Shown here piece by piece: positions 1 to 6,607 of a stretch of 33,468 nt of DNA. Positions within the stretch are counted from its first letter, which is position 1. Every line of letters begins with the position of its first letter. The translations under genes were made by a program, and so were the position numbers. Location of the stretch: assembly GCA_964547105.1 (NCBI GenBank), contig CAZJLO010000018.1, positions 1 to 33,468 of the forward strand. Direction: 5' to 3'. Below the pieces are notes generated by a model. It was given only the letters and a program-made list of their open reading frames with translations. It made no database searches and was not told the origin of the DNA. This stretch comes from RXOA01 sp964547105 (GTDB taxonomy: Bacteria > Bipolaricaulota > Bipolaricaulia > UBA7950 > UBA9294).

Positions 1-2
1 TG

Positions 3-1505
3 TCGTGGCTGTGGGATTTCGGAGACGGAATCACCTCACGGGAACAGCAAGTTGCACATAGCTACGCCGAAGGCGGAACCTATGAGGTCTCTCTCACCGT
101 GACCGACGAGCGGGGCGCCTCGGCGCAGATCACGCAGTCCCTGAACATCGGGAACCTCCTCCCGGTAGCGGTGTTCGCGGTTCCCGCCTGCTCGATCACG
201 GAAGGCGATGTTGCGGTGCTCGATGCTTCGGCCTCGTTCGATTTGGATGGCGTGCCGCTTGTGTATCGCTGGGACTTCGACAGCGACGGTGACGTGGATC
301 TGGTCCAAACCGGAGCGGCAACTGCGCAGCACTCTTTTGGCGGCGGAGCTCACCTCATCACACTTCAAGTCGAAGACAACGCAGGCGGTCTGTCTCTACC
401 GTCAGCCGTCGAGCTTGTCGTCAATCGGCCTCCGGTCCCCAATTTCACCGTATCATGCCCCTCTCCGACACAATGCCAGGAGGTCGTGCTCGATGCGACA
501 TTCTCCATGGATCCCGACGGCCTGATCGAGTCCTGGTCATGGTCGCTCGGCAACGGCGAGAGGGCTTCCGGAGCGGAGATCGTCGCCGAGTATCAGCAAC
601 CGGGGACCTACACCATCGGGCTGACCGTGGTGGACGATGATGGCACGTCACGAACGATCCTGCAGGAAATCGTCGTCTCGGATCTTCCGCCAAACGCGGC
701 TGTTGCCGCCTCCGAAACCGAGCTTCCGACCGGATCCGTCTTCGTGTTCAGCGGATCCGAATCCATCGACCCATGCGGCGGCCTCATTGAGTTGTACGAA
801 TGGGATCTTGATGGAGACGGCATCTTCGAGCTGGCGGGGTCGGCGTGCACGGCATCCCGAGCATTTGACGAAGACGGGCGACGCAGCATCTCTTTGCGAG
901 TCGTAGACACGGCCGGAAACTCGGCCATGGCTTCCACCGCCATCACCGTCACCAACCGCCCGCCGCACTGCAGTTTCACGTATGCGCCCATGGTTCCTGA
1001 TGATGCTGAGAGTGTGACGTTTGCCGCCGAAGCCTCGGATCCGGATGGCGAAGTCGTCATGGTGCTCTGGACATTCGAAGACGGAACGTCGGCAACAGGT
1101 GAATCGGTTACGCATCCATTCCCGGACAGCAAGACGTATCCCGTGACGCTGACCGTGTTCGATAACGACGGCGACTCGACCTCGTGCTCGCAGACGGTCA
1201 CCATCAGCAATGCGCCCCCGATCGCGTTGTTTGAAATGAGCCAGTCATCCGTCCGAGTCGGAAGCGCGATCACGTTCACAAGCTTGGCCTACGATCCAAG
1301 CCCTACCGGAGAAATCGTTCACCTTGCGTGGGATTTCGGCGACGGAGCAGTCACATCCGGGCGGCCGTCCGATTCGAGTACGACGAACATCCTATCGCCA
1401 TCGCACGCCTACGATCATTGCGGGACCTTTGTTGTCTCGCTCGCCGCAATCGATGAACACGGCGCATTGAGCATCGCATCTCAGGTGGTTACCATCCTCG
1501 AGTGA
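3..1505 (+). CDS. PKD-repeat surface protein (5' partial)
   Basis: The frame is already open at the left edge, so the N-terminus is missing. About 500 residues are visible, made of six tandem PKD-like modules of 85-95 residues. Each carries variants of the W-D-F-G-D-G strand motif and an H-x-Y...GTY.V.L.V.D ending. The first is cut by the window edge, and the last ends at the stop without a sorting signal, anchor or enzyme domain. PKD modules are Ig-like beta-sandwiches common in extracellular bacterial proteins that bind polysaccharide or protein, so export is inferred. The missing N-terminus probably holds the signal peptide and perhaps a catalytic part. Cysteine pairs in modules 2-5 may form disulphides. 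The acetyltransferase gene follows after 21 bases on the same strand and is probably co-transcribed. The family assignment is secure; the role is unknown. Confidence 0.85.
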   Translation, partial: SWLWDFGDGITSREQQVAHSYAEGGTYEVSLTVTDERGASAQITQSLNIGNLLPVAVFAVPACSITEGDVAVLDASASFDLDGVPLVYRWDFDSDGDVDLVQTGAATAQHSFGGGAHLITLQVEDNAGGLSLPSAVELVVNRPPVPNFTVSCPSPTQCQEVVLDATFSMDPDGLIESWSWSLGNGERASGAEIVAEYQQPGTYTIGLTVVDDDGTSRTILQEIVVSDLPPNAAVAASETELPTGSVFVFSGSESIDPCGGLIELYEWDLDGDGIFELAGSACTASRAFDEDGRRSISLRVVDTAGNSAMASTAITVTNRPPHCSFTYAPMVPDDAESVTFAAEASDPDGEVVMVLWTFEDGTSATGESVTHPFPDSKTYPVTLTVFDNDGDSTSCSQTVTISNAPPIALFEMSQSSVRVGSAITFTSLAYDPSPTGEIVHLAWDFGDGAVTSGRPSDSSTTNILSPSHAYDHCGTFVVSLAAIDEHGALSIASQVVTILE

Positions 1506-1526
1506 CCGCGAGGGGGCGAACCGCCA

Positions 1527-2564
1527 ATGCTCAAGATCCGCGAAGCAACAGAAGCCGACAATCACGCCCTGCTCCATCTTGAGGCCGCAAGCCCTCAGGG
1601 AACGGGCTTGAGAATCCTCATCGATCGTGATACATACTTCTATCGCCCCTCCCTGTTCGACCATGGAAGTGTCCTGATCGCCGAAGAGAAGGGGCAGCTT
1701 GTCGGCATCATGGCGTTCGCCATCAAGGATATGTTCGTCTCCGGCGAGCCGGTCAAGGCAGCCTACATCTACGATTTCCGCGGCGAGGCCGGCTACCGAC
1801 GAAGCATGAAACGCGGTCTCTACCACTTGTGGAAGGAAGTCGAATCACGATTTCTTGAAGCCGGCGCAGCCTTCCTCTACGGACACATCAAGGCCGACAA
1901 TGACGACTCAATGAGAATCGCCGTGAAAATGGGAGCCCAGCCATGCGGGGACTACGAGATTCTCACCCTTCCCTCGCCGCGGCGCGTCGCATCGCTCCCC
2001 GGTGTTCGCCGGATCGACTGGCTCGAAGGGGTCGAGCGCATCGACAGGCTGATCGGCAAGCGAGACATGCGTCCGATCCGGTTGGAGGATGCGTACCGTC
2101 GCGGAGACGAACTTGGCTATCTGCGAGGTATCTACCGGATGGAGCACAGCCGTTCCGCCGCTCAGATCAGTGTCTGGGATACGTCGTCGATCTACGAGAC
2201 ACGCGTGATCCGCATGCCCGGACCGCTCAAGGCGCTCCGCCTTCTCGTCAATCCGATCGGCAAAATCCTTCCACTCCCACACATTCCGGGAGAGCAGGAG
2301 AGACTCACCTACTGGCACTTATTCGATCCACTGTGTGAGGGTCCCAACGGGAAACTGTTTCTCCGGCGGATCGTCAACCAGATCCGCTTCGATGCCGCGC
2401 GGGAGAAAATCGCCATTCTGACTCTGTTCTACGACAAGGAAGACCCTCTGGCGCAGATCCCCCGTTTTGTTCCGTGCACCCGCCTCACGTATCGCACGAT
2501 GGTCAAGCCATACGGCGATATCCTTCCGTCCCCGCCGCTCCACATCGATATCCGAGATATCTGA
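1527..2564 (+). CDS. GNAT-family N-acetyltransferase with unknown C-terminal domain
   Basis: 345 residues. Residues 1-150 look like a GNAT fold: an N-terminal 'IREATEADNHALLHLE' start, a central beta-strand 'GSVLIAEEKGQLVGIMAF', then 'YIYDFRGEAGYRRSMKRGLY', which fits the acetyl-CoA-binding strand and loop, and a later 'IKADNDDSMRIAVKMGAQ', as in many GNATs where an aged substrate loop ends in N..(S/A)...(L/M)G. Residues 150-345 do not match a family I know; they could be a degenerate second GNAT half, which would make this a tandem GNAT. The ATG is preceded by a purine-rich site (GAGGGGG), 10 bases away. It lies 21 bases after the PKD gene, so the two probably form an operon. The substrate cannot be read from the sequence. 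Confidence 0.75.
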   Translation: MLKIREATEADNHALLHLEAASPQGTGLRILIDRDTYFYRPSLFDHGSVLIAEEKGQLVGIMAFAIKDMFVSGEPVKAAYIYDFRGEAGYRRSMKRGLYHLWKEVESRFLEAGAAFLYGHIKADNDDSMRIAVKMGAQPCGDYEILTLPSPRRVASLPGVRRIDWLEGVERIDRLIGKRDMRPIRLEDAYRRGDELGYLRGIYRMEHSRSAAQISVWDTSSIYETRVIRMPGPLKALRLLVNPIGKILPLPHIPGEQERLTYWHLFDPLCEGPNGKLFLRRIVNQIRFDAAREKIAILTLFYDKEDPLAQIPRFVPCTRLTYRTMVKPYGDILPSPPLHIDIRDI

Positions 2565-2608
2565 GCGCCTCAACGCGGAGATGGATGAAGCGGCGGAGCC
2601 AACCCGCT

Positions 2609-3271
2609 CTAAACGCCGATACGGTAGCCGAACCCGCGAACCGTCAGCAGAATGGTCGGATCCGACGGATCGACTTCAATCTTCTTCCGCAGAAGATAGA
2701 CGTATTTCTGTACGTCCTGCTCGGATGCGTATTGTTCGGACGGCCACAGGCAATTGCGGATTTCCTCGTTGGAGAACACGCGTCCTGCTTCGGAGGTTAG
2801 CAGCGTCAGCAGCGAGTACTCCTTCGGCGACAACTGGATTTCTTCGCCATGGAGCGTGACCGACTTGCGCACATCGTCGATGACAAGGCCGAGCCGCCCG
2901 ATTTGCGGCCGATTCCGCCGAAGGATCGCCTCGATTCGCGCCTCCACCTCGCGAAGCACAAACGGTTTGGTGATAAAGTCGTCGGCTCCTCCTGAAAGCC
3001 CGCGGATCTTGTCGTCAACGCGACCGAGTGCGGTGATCAGGATAATCGGCACATCGCTGAGTTCACGGATCTGGGCCAAGACCTCCCATCCGTCCAGCTC
3101 CGGCAGCAGGATATCCAGCAATACCAGATCCGGATTGATCGAGCGGAACATCGAGACGGCTTCGTCGCCGCGCGCGATGACCTTGGTCTCAAACCCACGC
3201 CCTCGCAGATAGCTGTCGAGGATTTCCGCGATATCTAGATCGTCCTCGCAAATCAGGATCCTCATGACCAT
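2609..3271 (-). CDS. OmpR/PhoB-type response regulator
   Basis: 220 residues. The receiver domain (about 3-118) has the acidic pair D10/D11, phospho-acceptor D53 in 'LVLLDILLPELDG', T80 and K102 in 'DDFITKPF'. The C-terminal winged helix (about 125-220) has 'LSPKEYSLLTLL' and ends 'TVRGFGYRIGV', typical of the OmpR/PhoB DNA-binding domain. No sensor kinase is adjacent, so it is an orphan regulator here. It starts 30 bases after the ftsZ stop on the same strand and is probably in the ftsZ operon, which is unusual. An internal ATG two codons in (start 3265) gives 'MRILICEDD' and sits at a better distance from the purine-rich AAGGGATGGA, so it may be the true start. The DNA targets are unknown; autoregulation or control of division genes would be a guess. 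Confidence 0.93.
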   Translation of the reverse strand: MVMRILICEDDLDIAEILDSYLRGRGFETKVIARGDEAVSMFRSINPDLVLLDILLPELDGWEVLAQIRELSDVPIILITALGRVDDKIRGLSGGADDFITKPFVLREVEARIEAILRRNRPQIGRLGLVIDDVRKSVTLHGEEIQLSPKEYSLLTLLTSEAGRVFSNEEIRNCLWPSEQYASEQDVQKYVYLLRKKIEVDPSDPTILLTVRGFGYRIGV

Positions 3272-3301
3272 TCCATCCCTTGAATCTGTGCTTGCACCTT
3301 G

Positions 3302-4720
3302 CTAGCTCCGCTTGTCACTTGAAGATGACGAGGATTCCTTGGCCCGTTGGCTTCGCCTTAGATAGGTTGGCACATCGAGATCTTCGTCGACCGAAACACG
3401 TTTTCGCGGATGTCCGACACCGCGATCGCCTTGCTCGTCCACTTCGATCGGCTCACCGAAATCCGCCGCGATAACGGTGAGCCGGACTTCTTCCTCTCCT
3501 GCAGGATCGTCGCGAACCACGGCGCCGAAGACAAGGTCACACTCGGTGGCCGCGAACCGCCGCACCGTGTCTGCCGCCTCGGTGACTTCGCCCAAGGTCA
3601 GGTCGTTTCCACCGGTAACATTCAGAATGATCTTCCGCGCACCCCGAATCGAGCCCGCCTCAAGAAGTGGGTTGCTGCACGCGGTTTTCGCTGCCGCAAC
3701 CGCTCGTTGTTCCCCACTCCCCTGTCCCATCCCCATCATCGCTTGCCCCGCGCCTGAGAGAACCACCCGCAGATCGGCGAAGTCCAGGTTGACCAAACCC
3801 CGAACCGTGACCAAATCGGAGATTCCCTGAACACCCTGATAGAGAATGCCATCAGCTAATTCGAACGCTTGTGTGATCGCAAGTCCCTTTGCCGCCGTCT
3901 CAATCAGCCGATCATTGGAGATCGCCACCAGCACATCCGCCGCCGAACGCAAGCTCTCCATTCCTCGATCCGCCCGGGCGCGGCGGATATTTCCCTCGAA
4001 TGCGAACGGCCGGGTCACGACGGCGATCGTCAACGCCCCTGCTTCTCTCGCCAATTCCGCAACTACGGGCGCGGCGCCGGTTCCGGTGCCCCCCCCCAAT
4101 CCTGCGGTGATGAAAACGAGGTCAAGCCCCTTCAACAAGGCGGCGAGATCCCAGCGAGATTCTTGAGCCGCTTTGCGCCCCCGGTCTTCGTCGCCTCCGG
4201 TGCCGCGCCCCCCCGTGATGTCCATGCCGATCTGCAGCACCTGATGCGCCCTCGACAGGTTAAGCACCTGCCGATCGGTATCCACAGCAACAAGCCGGAC
4301 GCCCTGAAGCCGCTCATGGTGCATGCGGTCGATTGCATTCACACCGCCATCGCCGATCCCGAGGACCGCGATTCGCGCGTGTGCGCGACTCGGGCTGGCG
4401 GCGGTCTCATCGCGTGCCTGCTCCACCAAAGGTGGTTCTCCAATCATCACGTCCCGCTCTCCGATCGTCGCAGCAACAGCACTCACAATCGCATCCATCT
4501 TCCTTAAGCAGTACTGCTTCTTGAACTCGCTCTCGACCGAGATAAACACGTGTTGTGGATCCAGGGTAACGTCTGTAGATGTCTTCGGAAGGCAGGCACG
4601 CAGGATACGATCATCGATCGCAGCCAGAATCTCCCGCCACTGTTCGCGCGGGCTTCTGCTATCCTGTTGTCCGGCGCCGCCGTTTTTAGTCTCTGACATC
4701 CTCACCACTCTTGCTACCAT
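3302..4720 (-). CDS. ftsZ: Cell division protein FtsZ with N-terminal DnaA-I/DnaX-like extension
   Basis: FtsZ is the tubulin-like GTPase that forms the division ring. Residues 115-410 are a clear FtsZ core: an N-terminal nucleotide loop 'IAVLGIGDGGVNAI' (usual form GGGGNNA), the signature GGGTGTG at 209-215, and the catalytic T7 loop 'NLDFADL' at 311-317. The conserved C-terminal peptide for FtsA/ZipA-type partners is present as 'DVPTYLRR' (449-456), after a short linker. The oddity is an extension of about 110 residues before the core. Residues 26-94 read W-x-x-I-L-x-x-I, then 'HVFISVESEFKKQY', then a helix ending in IG, which resembles DnaA domain I and the C-terminal domain of DnaX. Normal FtsZ has only about 10 residues there. 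The start is uncertain: a promoter-like -10 (4719-4724) covers this ATG, so GTG 4708 or ATG 4699 ('MSETKN') may be used; the extension stays intact with any of them. Confidence 0.95.
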   Translation of the reverse strand: MVARVVRMSETKNGGAGQQDSRSPREQWREILAAIDDRILRACLPKTSTDVTLDPQHVFISVESEFKKQYCLRKMDAIVSAVAATIGERDVMIGEPPLVEQARDETAASPSRAHARIAVLGIGDGGVNAIDRMHHERLQGVRLVAVDTDRQVLNLSRAHQVLQIGMDITGGRGTGGDEDRGRKAAQESRWDLAALLKGLDLVFITAGLGGGTGTGAAPVVAELAREAGALTIAVVTRPFAFEGNIRRARADRGMESLRSAADVLVAISNDRLIETAAKGLAITQAFELADGILYQGVQGISDLVTVRGLVNLDFADLRVVLSGAGQAMMGMGQGSGEQRAVAAAKTACSNPLLEAGSIRGARKIILNVTGGNDLTLGEVTEAADTVRRFAATECDLVFGAVVRDDPAGEEEVRLTVIAADFGEPIEVDEQGDRGVGHPRKRVSVDEDLDVPTYLRRSQRAKESSSSSSDKRS

Positions 4721-4747
4721 TCTCTGCTCTACATGGGGTTACGTCAA
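4719..4747 (-). promoter_or_regulatory. Candidate ftsZ promoter
   Basis: On the minus strand TTGACG (4742-4747) is followed after 17 bases by GAGAAT (4719-4724). The -35 is good and the -10 weak. Used as predicted, it would place transcription inside the first annotated codons and favour GTG 4708 (10 bases after the -10) or ATG 4699 as the ftsZ start. Confidence 0.4.
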
Positions 4748-4773
4748 ACCCAACCAGGCACAGACATCCAAGG

Positions 4774-4802
4774 TTGCCGATTATCGATCCATTCCCTACC
4801 AT
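4774..4802 (+). promoter_or_regulatory. Promoter of the small membrane protein gene (leaderless type)
   Basis: TTGCCG (4774-4779), a 17-base spacer, then TACCAT (4797-4802). Only 9 bases separate the -10 box from the ATG at 4812, and no Shine-Dalgarno site fits between them, so the transcript would start within a few bases of the start codon. Confidence 0.55.
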
Positions 4803-4811
4803 TCCAGCATC

Positions 4812-5108
4812 ATGGCATGGGAAGATGTATGGGCCGTTCTGAAGTGGGTTCTTGCCGTACTGGCCGCGGGGTTTGTTGGCCAGTTCGGACGGGTCTTGGC
4901 AATGAGAATCATCGAACGGCGCCGTCACACAGCCGATCGAGAGAGAGAGAATCGCCTTGCCACGCCTCGCCAGGAAGGGATCGGGCAGAGTGATCCGGGG
5001 AAAGAAGTCCAGAACGACGCAATCAAGGCGATCACGAAGCTCGAGAAAAAACGAGCCAAGGCGGCTTCCAAAGCTGCGAAAAAAGGGGCGAACGACGAAT
5101 CGTCCTAG
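4812..5108 (+). CDS. Small single-pass membrane protein, lysine-rich tail
   Basis: 98 residues, family not recognised. Residues 1-30 form one hydrophobic segment ('VLKWVLAVLAAGFVGQFG'), followed by arginines (I-E-R-R-R), so the N-terminus is probably outside or embedded and the tail cytoplasmic. Residues 40-98 are highly charged, with a K/A/E-rich stretch near 65-90 likely to be helical or coiled coil. The gene is divergent from ftsZ with only 91 bases between the starts, which invites the guess that it acts at the envelope or in division; nothing in the sequence proves this. The start is chosen because the first hydrophobic residues follow it directly and because a promoter-like pair ends 9 bases upstream. 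A terminator lies 42 bases after the stop. Confidence 0.6.
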   Translation: MAWEDVWAVLKWVLAVLAAGFVGQFGRVLAMRIIERRRHTADRERENRLATPRQEGIGQSDPGKEVQNDAIKAITKLEKKRAKAASKAAKKGANDESS

Positions 5109-5149
5109 TCCCCGCAACAACAGTCCATGGTTGAGGTCAGCACGTTTCG

Positions 5150-5180
5150 CCGTCCGCGCTACTCGGACGGTCCGGTTTTC
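5150..5180 (+). terminator. Rho-independent terminator after the small membrane protein gene
   Basis: A perfect 7-bp stem, CCGTCCG (5150-5156) and CGGACGG (5164-5170), with a 7-base loop is followed by TCCGGTTTTCTT. The T-run lies on the plus strand, so it serves the gene ending at 5108. The stem overlaps the last codons of the convergent rpmF. Confidence 0.6.
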
Positions 5181-5353
5181 TTGGCGGCAATGACTTCGAT
5201 GCCGTTGTAGAACCCGCAGTGGGGGCAGACTCGATGCGGGAGTTTTGTTTCGTGGCAGTGCGGACACTCCATCACGGCCGGCGCAACCAGCTTCTGATGG
5301 GTCCGTCGTGCACGGCCTTTCGCACGCGACGTTCGAAATTTAGGTACAGCCAC
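5159..5353 (-). CDS. rpmF: 50S ribosomal protein bL32
   Basis: 64 residues. The N-terminus 'MAVPKFRTSRAKGRARRTHQ' is the standard bL32 start, and four cysteines (30, 33, 43, 46) in two C-P-H-C pairs form a zinc ribbon, so this is the zinc-binding (C+) form. It is a structural protein of the large subunit near the peptidyl transferase region. The start is GTG, supported by AAGGAGG five bases upstream. It is the last gene of the tRNA / RNase H-like / dtd / rpmF cluster, 57 bases after dtd. In many bacteria rpmF sits with plsX and fab genes; here it does not. Confidence 0.96.
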   Translation of the reverse strand: MAVPKFRTSRAKGRARRTHQKLVAPAVMECPHCHETKLPHRVCPHCGFYNGIEVIAAKKTGPSE

Positions 5354-5410
5354 AACGCCTCCTTCAAACCCGATGCCGTTTCAGTTGACCCGGCAATCAA
5401 GAAGGAAAGT

Positions 5411-5869
5411 TTAGCCTTCAACCGGGGGCGGATCAAGATCCAGGATCAAGGTCACCGGTCCGTCGTTGACCAGCGTGACGGCCATCCGTGCGCCGAACAC
5501 TCCAGTCGCCACGTCGATACCCGTTTCCCGAAGCGCCGACACCAAGCCATCGAATACCGGCTCGGCGATCTCCGGCGGTGCTGCGCCGGCGAAACCTGGC
5601 CGCCGCCCACGACGGGTGTCGGCAAGAAGCGTAAATTGAGACACAGCTAGCACAGCGCCTCCGATGTCCGGTAAAGCTCGGTTCATCTTGTCGTTCTCGT
5701 CGGCGAAGATCCTCATCTCGACAATCTTCCGGGCAATCGAAGCAAGGTCTTGACGGTCATCGCCCAACGCAACGCCGACAAGAAGCAGAACGCCAGCATC
5801 GATTCTCCCGACGACGATTCCGTCGACATTCACTGAAGCGGAAGCGACACGCTGGACAACGATCCGCAC
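5411..5869 (-). CDS. dtd: D-aminoacyl-tRNA deacylase
   Basis: 152 residues, the usual length of DTD. The enzyme hydrolyses D-amino acids (and glycine mischarged on tRNA-Ala) from tRNA and so guards translation. The start 'MRIVVQRVASASV' is typical, and both active-site motifs are present: 'SQFTLLAD' (77-84, the SQFT-type oxyanion motif) and 'NDGPVT' (135-140, near the Gly-cisPro-like specificity region of the family). It begins 2 bases after the RNase H-like gene stop, so the two are translationally linked. Its place behind a tRNA gene and before a ribosomal protein gene fits a translation-related operon. Confidence 0.95.
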   Translation of the reverse strand: MRIVVQRVASASVNVDGIVVGRIDAGVLLLVGVALGDDRQDLASIARKIVEMRIFADENDKMNRALPDIGGAVLAVSQFTLLADTRRGRRPGFAGAAPPEIAEPVFDGLVSALRETGIDVATGVFGARMAVTLVNDGPVTLILDLDPPPVEG

Positions 5870-5871
5870 AG

Positions 5872-6390
5872 CTAGATTCCCCTCAGGCTGTTGGCGAATT
5901 CAATCACTCGGCGGACGCCTTGCTCATCCAGGTCCGCCATTGCGGCAAGGAGTTCGAGCTCCAACCTTTCTCGACTGAGCTGCGCCTGAACTCGGTTGTG
6001 AAACGCCTGCTCGACCAGAAGCGGAGCACGCCGATGGGCCACAGGATCGACGTAATTCACCCGCCAAGAAGGAAACTGGTTGAGCAGATCTCGGGCCCGA
6101 TCCAGTAGCTGACGAAGGTTCGGCTTTCGCGTTTCAAACACGCCGTTGATGTGGTTGGCAAGCTGTTGATTGTCGGTGAAGAAAACAACCGCCGTTGGCG
6201 AGTACTTCATGACGTAGCGAGCCGCTTCGATCAACGCTCGATACTCGGCCACCTCGGGTGTCGTGCGTCCGATGACATACGAGGTCTCATCCACAAACTC
6301 CCCTCGATGATCAGCCACGGCAATCCCGACCGCGGCAGGGCCGGGGTTCCCTCGAGCCGTTCCGTCCACATACACAAAGAGTTTCTTCAT
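5872..6390 (-). CDS. RNase H-like protein with altered fourth catalytic site
   Basis: 172 residues of RNase HI fold. Three of the four metal-binding acids are visible: D9 in 'YVDGTARGNPGPA', E49 in 'VAEYRAL', and D73 in 'FTDNQQL'. Where RNase HI has the fourth acid in an (A/N)-x-x-AD-x-L-A context, this protein reads 'HRRAPLLVEQA' (119-129), with proline at the expected Asp position. A C-terminal helical extension of about 40 residues follows. It may be a weak nuclease, an RNA/DNA-hybrid binder, or an enzyme that takes its last metal ligand from elsewhere. The ATG lies only 10 bases after the tRNA 3' end with no Shine-Dalgarno site between, and dtd follows after 2 bases. True RNase HI that removes R-loops and primers is the alternative reading. 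Confidence 0.82.
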   Translation of the reverse strand: MKKLFVYVDGTARGNPGPAAVGIAVADHRGEFVDETSYVIGRTTPEVAEYRALIEAARYVMKYSPTAVVFFTDNQQLANHINGVFETRKPNLRQLLDRARDLLNQFPSWRVNYVDPVAHRRAPLLVEQAFHNRVQAQLSRERLELELLAAMADLDEQGVRRVIEFANSLRGI

Positions 6391-6400
6391 TCGAATGTTT

Positions 6401-6472
6401 TGGGTCCACCAGGACTCGAACCTGGGACTAGCCGGTTATGAGCCGGCGGCTCTGCCACTGAGCTATGGACCC
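6401..6472 (-). tRNA. tRNA with CAU anticodon (elongator Met or Ile2)
   Basis: A 72-base cloverleaf on the minus strand: 7-bp acceptor stem GGGTCCA/TGGACCC with discriminator A, 4-bp D stem GCTC/GAGC, 5-bp anticodon stem GCCGG/CCGGC around loop CTCATAA, 5-base variable loop, and 5-bp T stem CCAGG/CCTGG with loop TTCGAAC. The 3' CCA is not encoded. The first pair is G:C and the anticodon stem lacks the three G:C pairs of initiators, so it is an elongator. The CTCATAA loop occurs both in elongator tRNA-Met and in tRNA-Ile2 (lysidine-modified), and I cannot choose between them by eye. Confidence 0.96.
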
Positions 6473-6481
6473 GCAGGCGCC

Positions 6482-6511
6482 ACTATAGTCAAGCGGTGCC
6501 CTGGGTGTCAA
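6482..6511 (-). promoter_or_regulatory. Strong promoter of the tRNA / RNase H-like / dtd / rpmF operon
   Basis: TTGACA (6506-6511, minus strand), an 18-base spacer, then TATAGT (6482-6487): the best match to the sigma-70 consensus in the window. The mature tRNA 5' end is 9 bases after the -10 box, so transcription should begin only about two bases before the tRNA, leaving almost no 5' leader for RNase P to remove. Confidence 0.8.
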
Positions 6512-6607
6512 CTTCTTGCCTTCTACGCGGCTGGAGCTCCCCTCCTGCCTGCGTCGGCATCTCCCGGTATCGGCCAACCCGCGTCGCAGCCGCGGTTCGC
6601 TGGCCTG

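Noticed and set aside
608..1279. Minus-strand open frame of 223 codons inside the PKD gene
   Set aside because: Antisense to clear PKD modules; no start site or family.
3302..4370. FtsZ as a diverged FtsZ-like paralogue (FtsZ2, CetZ or TubZ)
   Set aside because: Canonical GGGTGTG, the T7 loop NLDFAD and the C-terminal peptide DVPTYLRR are those of true division FtsZ.
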